A program made the translations under genes and the position numbers. Shown in pieces: positions 1 through 10,044 of a stretch of DNA of 52,829 nt. The notes below the pieces were generated by a model. The model was not told the DNA's origin. It was given only the letters and a program-made list of their open reading frames with translations, and did no database searches. The first letter of the stretch is position 1; each line of letters starts with the position of its first letter. The DNA comes from Candidatus Ornithospirochaeta stercorigallinarum (GTDB lineage Bacteria; Spirochaetota; Spirochaetia; Sphaerochaetales; Sphaerochaetaceae), in NCBI GenBank assembly GCA_018711525.1, contig DVIF01000069.1:1-52829 (forward strand). The letters run 5' to 3'.

Positions 1-246
1 GGCAAGCTCCGCCTCATCCATGGCGTTCGTAATCTCCCCATCGATGGAGACCAGTCCGCTAGTTGGACTATCCAGGCACCCTATCATATTCATAAGAGTG
101 CTCTTACCACTTCCTGAGGGGCCCATTATGGCGGTGAACGCCCCTCTTTTTATTGTAAGGTCAACCCCATCGAGAGCCCTTACTACAAAGTCCCCCACAA
201 GATAGAATTTCCTCAGGTCCGTGATGCTTATGACGTTCTCAACCAT
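1..246 (-). CDS. ABC transporter ATP-binding protein (MacB/LolD-type), partial, runs off the left edge
   Basis: Reverse-strand translation MVENVISITDLRKFYLVGDFVVRALDGVDLTIKRGAFTAIMGPSGSGKSTLMNMIGCLDSPTSG; Walker A GPSGSGKST; ATG overlaps the stop of the upstream adaptor gene. Confidence 0.9.
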   Translation of the reverse strand, partial: MVENVISITDLRKFYLVGDFVVRALDGVDLTIKRGAFTAIMGPSGSGKSTLMNMIGCLDSPTSGLVSIDGEITNAMDEAELA

Positions 247-1361
247 TATCTCGGTCCGCCTCCCATCATCCTCATCATGCTGCTCATTCCACTCTTCGTC
301 TGATAGACAAGGACATCACCTTCGCTGATGTTGCTTGAAAGGATCTGTACAAGGTTCTCGCCAAGATACTGCACCTGCACCTGCACCGTCTCCGTAGAGC
401 CGTCAGGCAGCTTCCTGTTTACTGTTGTAACGCCTCCACGGCTCATTGTGACAGATGCCTGAGGGACTATCAGCATCGAGACATCACCCTCAACATTTAT
501 GATTCCTTCAAAGGAATAGCCCGGGATGATTGAAGAAGGAGGATTGTCTATGGTCAGTTCGACATCGACAACGCCTATGCCGCTGTCGGAGTATCTTCCC
601 AGCATTGGAATGTAGGACACATAGGCCTCGATGGTCTCACCCGGCATGCTGTCGAATGTCAGATATGCGCTCATACCCTCTTTCACATACTGCATGTCTA
701 TCTCATCTATCTCTACCGTCGCCTTTAGTTTGGAGATATCCACAAGGGTGAGGACGGTAAGGTCGCCCGCTTCGAAATAATCCCCTTCATCCACATCGAC
801 ACTGGTTACGACACCATCGAAATTGGCATAGATGTTCGTATAGTCCAGGGTGTTCATCGCAGCCTTCTCCTCGAGGCTCAACAGCTCGACATCACGCTCG
901 GCTCCTGCAAGCTTCGCCTCCTCCAGCTGATTGCGTATGTTCTGGAGGCTTGCCTGCTGCGAGGTGCTGTCTATGGATGCAAGGAGCTGCCCTTTTTCAA
1001 CATGGTCGCCCTCCTCGACATATACTCCCGTAACAGGACCCGTGGTCCTGAACTTAGCCTCCTGTATGTCATACGGTTCGATGTATCCTGAGAGGTCTAT
1101 GCTCATCTGGTAGCTCTGCAGCATGACGGTAGTCTCAGCATACACGCTCTGATTCATGGCCTCAGCCTCCCTTGCCCTGTCCTCCTGATACTGGGTATAC
1201 ATGACATAAAGGGTACCGATTATGAGGAGCACAAGGGCCCACGCGATTACCGTCTTGATCCTCTTCCTCCTTTTCCTGGCGGCATAGGCGGCCCTCAATT
1301 TCCTCTCTTCAAGTTCGGAAAGACTTTCGATATCACTGTTTCTCTTTTCTTTATCCAGCAT
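246..1361 (-). CDS. macA: Efflux periplasmic adaptor (MacA/HlyD family)
   Basis: N-terminal TM; 'GPVTGVYVEEGDHVEKGQLLASID' lipoyl-like motif; coupled to ABC ATPase and TolC. Confidence 0.85.
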   Translation of the reverse strand: MLDKEKRNSDIESLSELEERKLRAAYAARKRRKRIKTVIAWALVLLIIGTLYVMYTQYQEDRAREAEAMNQSVYAETTVMLQSYQMSIDLSGYIEPYDIQEAKFRTTGPVTGVYVEEGDHVEKGQLLASIDSTSQQASLQNIRNQLEEAKLAGAERDVELLSLEEKAAMNTLDYTNIYANFDGVVTSVDVDEGDYFEAGDLTVLTLVDISKLKATVEIDEIDMQYVKEGMSAYLTFDSMPGETIEAYVSYIPMLGRYSDSGIGVVDVELTIDNPPSSIIPGYSFEGIINVEGDVSMLIVPQASVTMSRGGVTTVNRKLPDGSTETVQVQVQYLGENLVQILSSNISEGDVLVYQTKSGMSSMMRMMGGGPR

Positions 1362-1374
1362 GTCAAAACCTCAA

Positions 1375-2838
1375 TCAAAGTGAATAGATCAAAATATCAT
1401 AATACAGACTCAGACCTTCAAGACAGGCAATCATCTTATCATATTCGAATAGCTCATATTCAACCTGGGCATCCATGACATCATCCTCTCTGACCAGGCC
1501 TTTCTCGTAGTACTCCATCTCCGCATCCAGAGATGCCTTCAGATAGCTCTCGTTCTGGCTGAGAGTGGAAAGCTTGAACTCATACTCCATGATCCTGTTC
1601 TGCAGTGTCATGCCATCGATGTTGTACTGGGTAAGGGCATCAAGATATTCGTTTTTCGCACTGACGGCATCGTTCCTAAGCCTCTCAAGCTCCAGTCTGT
1701 CGCTCTCACTTGTGGTGTTGTTCTTCCAGCTGCCGGTCAGTGTCAGAGAAGGCCTTACGGTCTCACCCTTCTCAGCTGTAAGGGAGAGCTCCGTGCCGAT
1801 GCTCCAGTTCGAGAGACTGAGCTCGGCCCCGAGCGAGCCGTTCATGCTGTTCTTCCATGGTCTTACAACACCACCTAAAGGATTACTGTTCTCTTCATCA
1901 TAGGCGTTCCTGCTCTCTCTGTTGCGGTAGCTTCCTCCGATGCTGCCTGAAAGCAGGAGGGAGATGGGGGCGATCTCCTTCTCTTTCTGCTCGATCATGA
2001 GAGAGGAGACCTCACTGTCGATGGCAAGCCCCCTTACCTCCGAATTCCCCTCGTCGAACACCTTCATCTCAAGGGAGGGGACTGAGAACTCCTCCAGAGC
2101 GTCCCATACAAGGCCTGTAGATATCGCAAACTGGTTCTTCGCCTTCTCATACTGGTCCTTATATGTATCCAGTGAGCGTCGGTTCATATCAAGCTCCAGA
2201 AGGGCACGGCGGTACGTGATGCTCTCTTCATCGGCCTGCCTGAGGGAGAGCATGTTGTCTAAATCCCTCTCGGAATTTGAAATCGAATGCTCTAGGCTCT
2301 TTATGTTCTTCTCAAGGGTGAGGATGTTCTCAAGGAGGGAAAGCACGGACTTGTCGAAAGAATAGATGGCCTCAAGATAGAGCCGTTCGGTACTCAGCGA
2401 CGATGAGGCGTTCGAGAGGTCCGTAATCATATCGTCATCGAAATAGTTGAAATCGAATGTGTGTGATGCCGAGACCGTTGGATCCATGGAGAACTTTCCA
2501 CTGTAGCCTATGTGCATAGGAGAGGAGACGCCTATCGTGGTCCTGCCGTCATCAGCAAGAGTGACAGAAGCACTTAATGTTTCAATTGCAAGCTCTTCTT
2601 CTGAGAAATCCGTACTTGAAAAAGGTGTTGCAGATAGCTCAACGCTCCAGATGGCCTCATCATCAAGCTCATTCTCTTTGAGAAGGAGAAGATTGTTGCT
2701 ATGCAGCAGCTCTGCGTTTTCAACACTGTAGCTTGCCTCCCTGGCAGCTTTCAATATCTCATCTATCGTCAAAGCACAGAGATCGGTGGAAATGAAAAGT
2801 GCTATGAGAATAAAAACAACGGCTTTCCTGATTTTCAT
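1375..2838 (-). CDS. TolC-family outer membrane efflux protein
   Basis: Signal peptide MKIRKAVVFILIALFISTDLCA; long coiled-coil hairpin composition; operon with adaptor. Start set at internal ATG rather than the ORF start 2880. Confidence 0.75.
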   Translation of the reverse strand: MKIRKAVVFILIALFISTDLCALTIDEILKAAREASYSVENAELLHSNNLLLLKENELDDEAIWSVELSATPFSSTDFSEEELAIETLSASVTLADDGRTTIGVSSPMHIGYSGKFSMDPTVSASHTFDFNYFDDDMITDLSNASSSLSTERLYLEAIYSFDKSVLSLLENILTLEKNIKSLEHSISNSERDLDNMLSLRQADEESITYRRALLELDMNRRSLDTYKDQYEKAKNQFAISTGLVWDALEEFSVPSLEMKVFDEGNSEVRGLAIDSEVSSLMIEQKEKEIAPISLLLSGSIGGSYRNRESRNAYDEENSNPLGGVVRPWKNSMNGSLGAELSLSNWSIGTELSLTAEKGETVRPSLTLTGSWKNNTTSESDRLELERLRNDAVSAKNEYLDALTQYNIDGMTLQNRIMEYEFKLSTLSQNESYLKASLDAEMEYYEKGLVREDDVMDAQVEYELFEYDKMIACLEGLSLYYDILIYSL

Positions 2839-2916
2839 ACCTGAAAGTATAACAGATGGAGGATGGTCGTTACATATCAAATTTCATCGAATACATAATA
2901 TTCCACAAAGAACGGA

Positions 2917-4065
2917 CTAGGGAATCAGGGCCTCGAAAACAACGCCATCGACATCCAATGTGCATTCTGAAGAGTACGGGATGAATGCAGCCTCTCCTTT
3001 TCCAAGGTCCAGCTCACCCCCGCCTCTGATAGAAAGGCTGCCATCAAGGACAATCACAATCCCTGTCCTGCTCCTATGCTCATACACACCTTTTTCCATC
3101 CTTGCAAGGGTGAATGTATCCGAGGGCGTCCTGAGTAATGATACCCCGCAGGAAGAGGAAGGTACTATCTTCTCTATTGAAAGAGTCGATGTATCCATGA
3201 TTCTCATCAGCTCATCCACATCGCATCTCTTCCTTGTAAGTCCGCCTCTGAGGACATTGTCGGAGGCATCCATCAGCTCGACAGCATTGCCCGAAACATA
3301 TGCATGCATCGTATCCGGCTTCATATACAACGCCTCTCCAGGGGAAAGATGTACGATATTCATAAGCAATGTGAAGATGATGCCTATGTCCCCGGGATGC
3401 TCATCCATGCATTTTCCAGTAACACCTCTGAGGGTGAGGAAAGAGCCGTCGGCAACTGGCATCGAGCTGACTGCAATATTCTTCTTGAATTCTTCAAGGA
3501 GCATGAGCTTCTGCTCAGGAGAGAGGGAGTAGAGGCAGAACACGATCCTTCCAATCTCATCTGAAAAAGAGCTGAGGAAAGATTCATATGAAGAAGGGAC
3601 ATAACGCTTGAGATTAGCTATGATCTCCCCTAGGGGGAGAAATCCGCAGAGGGCGGTCAGTGGAGTCAGGGCATAAAGCAGTTCGGCCTTCTTGTTATCA
3701 TCCTGGTAGTTGCAGATGCCGCCTTTCCTCCTGACGCCCTCCTCTTCCTTCCATCCCCTTATGGCCTGCGCCTTGTCCGGATGGCACTGCAATGAGAGAG
3801 GCTTTTCTACGGCAAGGATCTTCAGCAGAAGTGGTAGATGGTTGTATCTGGATGCGTTATCAGGGCCGAGAGCACCTTCCAAATCGGAGGAAATATAATC
3901 GCTTAATTTAGTTCCATCGGAGAGGAAAGCATCTCCAGATGGATGAGTACCGAGCCAGTACTCGGCCATTATACCCCCCTTTCTGATTCCAAGAAGCCCT
4001 GGAATGAAATAATCATTCCCCCAGGGGTAGTCCTTGATTATGCCCTTGATTGCTACAATTTCCAT
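2917..4065 (-). CDS. manA: Mannose-6-phosphate isomerase, class I
   Basis: 'KPLSLQCHPDKAQA' and 'KPDTMHAYVSG' motifs. Confidence 0.93.
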   Translation of the reverse strand: MEIVAIKGIIKDYPWGNDYFIPGLLGIRKGGIMAEYWLGTHPSGDAFLSDGTKLSDYISSDLEGALGPDNASRYNHLPLLLKILAVEKPLSLQCHPDKAQAIRGWKEEEGVRRKGGICNYQDDNKKAELLYALTPLTALCGFLPLGEIIANLKRYVPSSYESFLSSFSDEIGRIVFCLYSLSPEQKLMLLEEFKKNIAVSSMPVADGSFLTLRGVTGKCMDEHPGDIGIIFTLLMNIVHLSPGEALYMKPDTMHAYVSGNAVELMDASDNVLRGGLTRKRCDVDELMRIMDTSTLSIEKIVPSSSCGVSLLRTPSDTFTLARMEKGVYEHRSRTGIVIVLDGSLSIRGGGELDLGKGEAAFIPYSSECTLDVDGVVFEALIP

Positions 4066-4075
4066 CCCTCATCCT

Positions 4076-4753
4076 TCACTCGGGCTTTATCCTATCCTTT
4101 TTATAGGCATCTAGCCAAGACATTTTGAAGGAATCAACTGTTTTCTTCATCAGGTCGGTCTTCAAATCCGAAAAAAGGACCTTTGCCTTGAGGGTAAGGC
4201 TGTCAGCCCCGGAATAGGAGGCGATCTCAGCCTGTGCCGTATTCTTGAATGATGCGGCGAGCAGCATCTTCTCAGGGAAAGCATTCTTTATGCTTGAGAT
4301 CACGGAGGTATAGTCTATTCCGTTATCCTGGGCTCTGTTGCAGTAGACCGAGACACACTCGGCACCTGCCTTATAGGCAAGCATCCCCTGTGAGAATGTG
4401 AACACAGAAGCAGCCGTAACATGAACGCCTTCCCTTGAAAGGGTGCTTATCGCGGCAAGTCCATCCTCTGTCACTGGAATCTTTATCCATGTATTGCCAC
4501 CTAGTTCATCCAGGAGAAAGTGAGCATCCTCCAGTATCGCCTGATAGCTTGTCCCCACAGGCTGGACATGAAGCGTTCCTCCATGGTCGCTGACGAATCT
4601 GCTTATGACCTTGAGAGCGAGAACGGGGGAACCATACTTGTTGCGGCTCTCGGCAAGGATGCTTGGATTCGTAGTCACACCATCAAGTGTGATGAGACTG
4701 TAGACAGTCCTGATCTCATCAATGTCTGCAGAGTCCAGAAAGAGTCTTAGCAT
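4076..4753 (-). CDS. Transaldolase / fructose-6-phosphate aldolase family protein
   Basis: 'MLRLFLDSADIDEIR', 'GVTTNPSIL', 'IKIPVTEDGLAAI'; SD ggaagg upstream. Confidence 0.88.
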   Translation of the reverse strand: MLRLFLDSADIDEIRTVYSLITLDGVTTNPSILAESRNKYGSPVLALKVISRFVSDHGGTLHVQPVGTSYQAILEDAHFLLDELGGNTWIKIPVTEDGLAAISTLSREGVHVTAASVFTFSQGMLAYKAGAECVSVYCNRAQDNGIDYTSVISSIKNAFPEKMLLAASFKNTAQAEIASYSGADSLTLKAKVLFSDLKTDLMKKTVDSFKMSWLDAYKKDRIKPE

Positions 4754-4786
4754 ATCATACCCTCCTTCCTGATTATAACATGACTA

Positions 4787-5536
4787 TCAAGCCTTTCTGT
4801 ATTTTTTCACCAGATGGGCGATCAAATACATGAATGAGACCATGAGGGCAAGGAGGAAGATGACGAACATAAGATATAAAGGATCCGGGAGAATCGACTC
4901 GAAGAATGAGAGGGGATTATCCTCTCCTCCGTTTTTAAGGAAGAAGAAATCCGTATTGAAAGCATAATTGAAGAAATAGTCGAAAGCAAGGAAGAGTGCA
5001 AATGGAACGAGCACCCTCCTAGTCAAGAAACAATGCAGCGATGGAACGAATCCTCCACCTAGGAGAAGAAGAGGATACAAAAGCAGCATTATATGGACAG
5101 TCCATGAATGCATGCTCATAAGGCCCCAGTAAGGAAGGCTTGTCATCCATGACGGGAAGACAAGGGCTGAGATGCTTGCAGGAATACAGACTGCATAAAG
5201 ATAGTTCCTCGCATAAGAGGAAGGCCTGAAAGCGTCGATGAAAATGATGAAGATGTTGACAGAGCACAAGTGGAGGGGAAGGAGATTCCAGTTCCACTGC
5301 CCGGTGATGATTGCATTCACATCTTTTACCAGTTCATCGATTAGAAGAAGGACTGCTATCACCTTGAGTATCATACTTCTCTTCTTCTCGTCACATTTCA
5401 TGTAAAACCGCAGGAAGAATATGATGAAAACGGCGATGAAGAGAAGCGTAGCCATATGCACAAGTGAGAAAAGAGGGTGTCCATACCCTTCCATAACGGT
5501 ATATTTAGTCGCTAAATACGGATTCATGACATGCAC
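4787..5536 (-). CDS. Integral membrane protein, YwaF/TIGR02206-like
   Basis: Multiple TM segments; 'LPLHLCSVNIF' and 'WTVHIMLLLYPLLLL' pattern. True start may be ATG at 5527. Confidence 0.65.
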   Translation of the reverse strand: MHVMNPYLATKYTVMEGYGHPLFSLVHMATLLFIAVFIIFFLRFYMKCDEKKRSMILKVIAVLLLIDELVKDVNAIITGQWNWNLLPLHLCSVNIFIIFIDAFRPSSYARNYLYAVCIPASISALVFPSWMTSLPYWGLMSMHSWTVHIMLLLYPLLLLGGGFVPSLHCFLTRRVLVPFALFLAFDYFFNYAFNTDFFFLKNGGEDNPLSFFESILPDPLYLMFVIFLLALMVSFMYLIAHLVKKYRKA

Positions 5537-5585
5537 ATAATAGCATTTGCGCTCTGATTATTCTCCACCCCCTAGTCGCTTTTCC

Positions 5586-6560
5586 CTATAAAATACAGTT
5601 TCTCCCATCCTCCAGACGCCTCAGATACCAGTCGATGGTCTGATCCAGAGCTTTGAAGAAGGGAACAAAAGAAGAGAGGGAGAGTTCACTGACAATCTTA
5701 TTGTTATCAAGGGAGTATCTTCTGTCATGGCCCGGGCGGTCTGGGACGAACGTGATGAGATCTCCGCTCCTACCCATCTTCGCTATTATATACCTCACTA
5801 TCTCGATGTTACTGCACTCAAAGCCCGAAGAGATATTGTATACCTCCCCCACCATACCTTTAAGGAGTATGCTCTCGACAGCCCTGCTGTGGTCGTCGAC
5901 ATATATCCATGAGCGTACGTTCTCCCCTTTTGCATATACAGGGACGGCCTGATGATTGAAAGCACTGGTTATGCTCAGGGGAATCAGCTTCTCGGTATTC
6001 TGGAAAGGTCCATAGTTGTTCACCGACCTGCTTATGGTGACAGGTGTTCCATATGTCCTGCAATAGGAAAGGGCGATCATATCCGCAGATGCCTTGCTCG
6101 CGGAATAAGGATTGCTTGGAGAGAGCGGACTGTTCTCATTGAATGATTCCCTGCTTCCAATCGGCAGATCCCCATACACCTCATCTGTAGATATCTGATG
6201 GAACCTCCTTACATGGAAGGCGTTCACGGCATCAAGAAGGGATGCAGTACCAAGGATGTTGCTTGTAAAGAAGGGGCCTGAGTCCTTTATCGAATTGTCG
6301 ACATGCGTCTCGGCGGCAAAATTGACAACCGCATCAAAAGACTCCTCAGCAAAAAGGTCGAAAACAAAACCCCTGTCGGAAATGTCTCCTTTGATGAACC
6401 TAAAGCCATCGCAGTCCCATACCTCGGAAAGGGCTGAGAGGTCTGAGGCATATGTAAGCTTATCAAGGCAGACCATCTGGAGATCAGGATGGGCCTTCAT
6501 CATGTGTCTTATGAATGAGGAACCCATGAAGCCCGCACCACCTGTTACAAGTATCTTCAT
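5586..6560 (-). CDS. rfbB: dTDP-glucose 4,6-dehydratase
   Basis: MKILVTGGAGFMGSSFIRHMM; 'NFAAETHVDNSI'; 'YSASKASADM'; start revised to ATG at 6560. Confidence 0.92.
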   Translation of the reverse strand: MKILVTGGAGFMGSSFIRHMMKAHPDLQMVCLDKLTYASDLSALSEVWDCDGFRFIKGDISDRGFVFDLFAEESFDAVVNFAAETHVDNSIKDSGPFFTSNILGTASLLDAVNAFHVRRFHQISTDEVYGDLPIGSRESFNENSPLSPSNPYSASKASADMIALSYCRTYGTPVTISRSVNNYGPFQNTEKLIPLSITSAFNHQAVPVYAKGENVRSWIYVDDHSRAVESILLKGMVGEVYNISSGFECSNIEIVRYIIAKMGRSGDLITFVPDRPGHDRRYSLDNNKIVSELSLSSFVPFFKALDQTIDWYLRRLEDGRNCIL

Positions 6561-6620
6561 ACAGCCATTATATACTCCAAACGATTGTTCAGACCACACA
6601 TTTCATTTAAACTTGTTCCC

Positions 6621-7145
6621 ATGGAAAAGGCTGAGATAAGGAAAACCATCAAGGAAAGATTCAATGACTTCAAGGCGGGAAAAGAAGAAGAGAAGATAAT
6701 AATCGAAAGGATAAAAGCACTTGATGAATACAGGAAAGCAGATACGGTTCTGCTCTATTCAGCCCTGGATGATGAGGTGGATTTAAGCGCTCTTCTTTCC
6801 TCCGAAGACAAGACATTCCTTTTTCCTTACATCAAGAACGGTGAGATGGGATTCTCCACCAGGCCTTTGAAAAAAGGATGCTTCGGCATCATGGAGCCTG
6901 AAAAAAAAGAAGAATACCTTTTCAGCAAAGCACTTCTGATAGCCCCGGGCAGGGCTTTCACGGAAAGTGGTGCACGTCTTGGCAGAGGCAAGGGTTTCTA
7001 TGATGAATATATAAGGAAGAACAAGGATAGGCTCTTTACCTTAGGTATCTGTTTCTCGATACAGCTGTTCAAGACGCTTCCTGTCGATGCAAACGATCAG
7101 ATGATGGACCTCATAATATCAGGCGGGGAAGGAACTCCTGCCTAA
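6621..7145 (+). CDS. 5-formyltetrahydrofolate cyclo-ligase
   Basis: 'GARLGRGKGFYDEYI' motif; start MEKAEIRK at 6621. Confidence 0.9.
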   Translation: MEKAEIRKTIKERFNDFKAGKEEEKIIIERIKALDEYRKADTVLLYSALDDEVDLSALLSSEDKTFLFPYIKNGEMGFSTRPLKKGCFGIMEPEKKEEYLFSKALLIAPGRAFTESGARLGRGKGFYDEYIRKNKDRLFTLGICFSIQLFKTLPVDANDQMMDLIISGGEGTPA

Positions 7146-7581
7146 TCAGAATCTCCAGAAAGGCTTTGATCTGTCTTGTATGCCTCTTTTCGCTGAAGTC
7201 CTTTCTGAAAGAATCATCATGGACCCATGAGAGGATGTTGGATACCGCATGTATGTACTCTGCCTGTCTGCTCTGACTTGATGCGATGACAAAAACAAGA
7301 TGCACCGGATCCGGATAATGCTCATCAAAGATGATGCCATCATCCGAATAGCCCAGTGCGATACGGCATCTGTCGAGGTGCGACAGCTTGCCATGTGCTA
7401 TCGCAACCCCATGTCCTATTCCTGTAGACTGGATCTTCTCCCTCCTATGCACCGCTCTGATGAACTTCTCCTTATCCTCAAGCTCATCAAATATGGTGCA
7501 CTTTGAAATCACCTCATCGATTGCGTCGAATTTGTCAGTGCTTTCAATATAGGTGAAGACCCTTTTCAGTTTTCCAGTCAT
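7111..7581 (-). CDS. PTS EIIA type-2 (PtsN/fructose-like) domain protein
   Basis: 'TGIGHGVAIAHGKLSHL' active-site His region; overlaps nfnB stop/start by 4 bp. Confidence 0.85.
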   Translation of the reverse strand: MTGKLKRVFTYIESTDKFDAIDEVISKCTIFDELEDKEKFIRAVHRREKIQSTGIGHGVAIAHGKLSHLDRCRIALGYSDDGIIFDEHYPDPVHLVFVIASSQSRQAEYIHAVSNILSWVHDDSFRKDFSEKRHTRQIKAFLEILIRQEFLPRLIL

Positions 7582-9053
7582 TTTCCCTTCAAATACTCGT
7601 TGATGGCCTTTGCCGCCTTTCTTCCCTGTCCCATCGCAAGGATTACAGTTGCAGCACCGAGGACGATGTCCCCACCTGCATAGACCCCTTCCATATTCGT
7701 CTGATTGGTCTCCTCATCCACGATGAAGTTGCCTCTCCTGTTGACCTCGATCTCCGGGGTTGTAAGCTTTATGAGAGGATTTGATGCGTTTCCGATTGCG
7801 ACAATGACCTCGTCATAGGCGATCTCCTCGTCACTTCCCTCTATCTCGACAGGGCTTCTCCTTCCGCTTGCATCCATCTCTCCGAGCTCACATTTCCTGA
7901 TGACAAGGGCTCTTACCCTTCCCTTGTCATCCCCGAGGATCTCTACAGGCTGGCTGAGCATCCTGATTGAGCACCCCTCCTCTACGGCATGCTCGATCTC
8001 CTCCTTACGTGCAGGCATCTCAGAGCGGGTCCTTCTGTATATGATGTCGACAGTCTCCGCACCAAGACGGAGGGCGGTACGGGCTGCATCCATTGCGACG
8101 TTTCCTCCTCCGAGGACAGCTACACGGCGTCCCTCATACTCAGGAGTATGGCTGTTTGCCTTGTCATATGCCTTCATCAGGTTGCTTCTTGTGAGGTACT
8201 CATTGGCAGAGAGGACTCCAACAAGGTTTTCACCGGGAATGCCCATGAACTTCGGCAGGCCTGCTCCCGTTCCGATGAAAATGGCATCAAACCCATCCTC
8301 GCTCTTAAGCTCCTCTATGGTCCTTGTCCTTCCGATGAGCACGTTCTTCTCTATATCAACCCCCATCTTCTCAAGCTTCTTGATCTCCTTGTCCACAAGA
8401 TGCTTTGGAAGGCGGAACTCAGGGATGCCATAGCTGAGAACCCCACCTGTCTTATGAAGGGCCTCGAACATCACTACATCATGCCCTTCCCTTCTCACAT
8501 CGGCGGCACAGGCTATGGAAGCAGGTCCGGAACCGACAACAGCAACACGCTTGCCTGTAGGGGCCTTGACATCAGGAACACTCTCATCAGAGGCGTTGTA
8601 GTCGGCTACAAACCTCTCGAGCCGTCCGATTGCGACAGCCTTGTCCACATCCTTAAGGGCCTTTCCAACCGTACAGTACTTCTGGCACTGCGCCTCCTGG
8701 GGGCATACACGCCCGCAGATGCTTGGAAGAATGCTCTCCTCCTGGATCACAGAAAGGGCACCTTTGAAATCCCTGTTCTGGATTCTCTCGATAAAGCGCG
8801 GGATGTCTATCGACACAGGACAACCGCTCATGCATGGCTTGTTCTTACAGTTTAGACATCTCTGGGCCTCAAGCACTGCAATATCCTCGCTATAGCCCAG
8901 GGCGACCTCATCCATGTTGTGCTTTCTCACATCAGGGTCCTGACTCGGCATCTCCTGATGCTCTATCGCCATCCTATCTTTAACGGTAAGCGTCTGAGGA
9001 AGGCTCTTCAGAGCCTCCTTTGCTTTTCTATCAAGTTCTTCCCTAGATGCCAT
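7578..9053 (-). CDS. nfnB: NADPH-dependent glutamate synthase small-chain-like / NfnB (NfnL) subunit
   Basis: 'CLNCKNKPCMSGCPVSIDIPRFI', FAD/NAD(P) Rossmann motifs VVGSGPASIACA and VLGGGNVAMDAART; adjacent NfnA. Confidence 0.85.
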   Translation of the reverse strand: MASREELDRKAKEALKSLPQTLTVKDRMAIEHQEMPSQDPDVRKHNMDEVALGYSEDIAVLEAQRCLNCKNKPCMSGCPVSIDIPRFIERIQNRDFKGALSVIQEESILPSICGRVCPQEAQCQKYCTVGKALKDVDKAVAIGRLERFVADYNASDESVPDVKAPTGKRVAVVGSGPASIACAADVRREGHDVVMFEALHKTGGVLSYGIPEFRLPKHLVDKEIKKLEKMGVDIEKNVLIGRTRTIEELKSEDGFDAIFIGTGAGLPKFMGIPGENLVGVLSANEYLTRSNLMKAYDKANSHTPEYEGRRVAVLGGGNVAMDAARTALRLGAETVDIIYRRTRSEMPARKEEIEHAVEEGCSIRMLSQPVEILGDDKGRVRALVIRKCELGEMDASGRRSPVEIEGSDEEIAYDEVIVAIGNASNPLIKLTTPEIEVNRRGNFIVDEETNQTNMEGVYAGGDIVLGAATVILAMGQGRKAAKAINEYLKGK

Positions 9054-9054
9054 A

Positions 9055-9909
9055 TCAAGCCTCCCCTTCCTTTATACCCGTCTCAAGATGGCACCTGTGA
9101 TGTGCCTCCCTCTCATAGTCCGAGTATGTCCTCTGCCTTGTCATCATGTTGTCCCAGTCGACTTCATGAGCATCGAACTCCGGTCCGTCAACACATACAA
9201 ACTGTGTCCTGCCCCCTACTGAGACACGGCAACCGCCGCACATGCCCGTACCGTCTATCATGATGGTATTGAGGGAGGCAAGTGTCTTTATTCCATATGG
9301 CTTTGTCGTAAGAGCACAGAACTTCATCATCACCGTAGGTCCGATGGTAACTACGAAATCGGGCTTCCACTCCTCACAGAGCTCCTTGAGAGGCTCTGTG
9401 ACGACACCCTTCCTGCCATAGCTGCCGTCATCGGTGACGACTATCAGGTTCTCATCCAGGGCCCTCATCTCATCCTCTTCTATCAGCAGGCTCTCATTAC
9501 GTGCCCCGATTATTATCCTCACATCATTGCCTTTTTCCTTCAGAGCCTTTGCTATCGGATAGAGAGGAGCGACTCCGATTCCACCTCCGACACATACGCA
9601 TCTGCCGTATTTCTCTATGTGGGTAGGTCGGCCTAACGGGCCAAGTACGTTCTCGATTGAGTCCCCTTCCTCCATAAGGGCAAGACGGTGCGTCCCCTCC
9701 CCGATGGCCTGGAATACGATTGTAATCGTACCCTTCTCTTCATCAGCATCTGCTATCGTAAGGGGGATCCTCTCTTCAAAGTCCCCTCCTTTCTGCACGA
9801 TTACGAACTGCCCTGCCTTCCTTTCCCTTGCAATCATGGGAGCCTCCAGCGTAAAACGGAAGACCTCGGCGGACAGCTTCTCCTTCTTAAGTATCCTGTA
9901 CATTCGCAT
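9055..9909 (-). CDS. nfnA: FAD/NAD-binding sulfide/dihydroorotate dehydrogenase-like subunit (NfnA)
   Basis: 'GTGMCGGCRVSVGG' [2Fe-2S] ligand region; pairs with NfnB. Confidence 0.87.
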   Translation of the reverse strand: MRMYRILKKEKLSAEVFRFTLEAPMIARERKAGQFVIVQKGGDFEERIPLTIADADEEKGTITIVFQAIGEGTHRLALMEEGDSIENVLGPLGRPTHIEKYGRCVCVGGGIGVAPLYPIAKALKEKGNDVRIIIGARNESLLIEEDEMRALDENLIVVTDDGSYGRKGVVTEPLKELCEEWKPDFVVTIGPTVMMKFCALTTKPYGIKTLASLNTIMIDGTGMCGGCRVSVGGRTQFVCVDGPEFDAHEVDWDNMMTRQRTYSDYEREAHHRCHLETGIKEGEA

Positions 9910-10004
9910 CTGTTCCTTATCCTTTAGAAAATTCAGGTAATAATTTATATGATTAGCAAAAAAGAAAAAAGAGAGGAAGAAAAATCATTTTACAATATTT
10001 TCAA

Positions 10005-10035
10005 CTAAAAACGGGCCTTCGGAAAGAAAGCCCGT
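10005..10035 (-). terminator. Intrinsic terminator downstream of ktrA
   Basis: Minus strand ACGGGC-tttctttccgaag-GCCCGT followed by TTTTT. Confidence 0.85.
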
Positions 10036-10044
10036 ATCTGATCG

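Noticed and set aside
3304-3564. Multiple short ORFs inside manA
   Set aside because: Short, overlapping, no start signals, no motifs.
7989-8855. 288-aa plus-strand ORF antisense to nfnB
   Set aside because: Lies entirely opposite a well-supported gene, and its translation shows no recognisable motifs; codon-bias shadow ORF.
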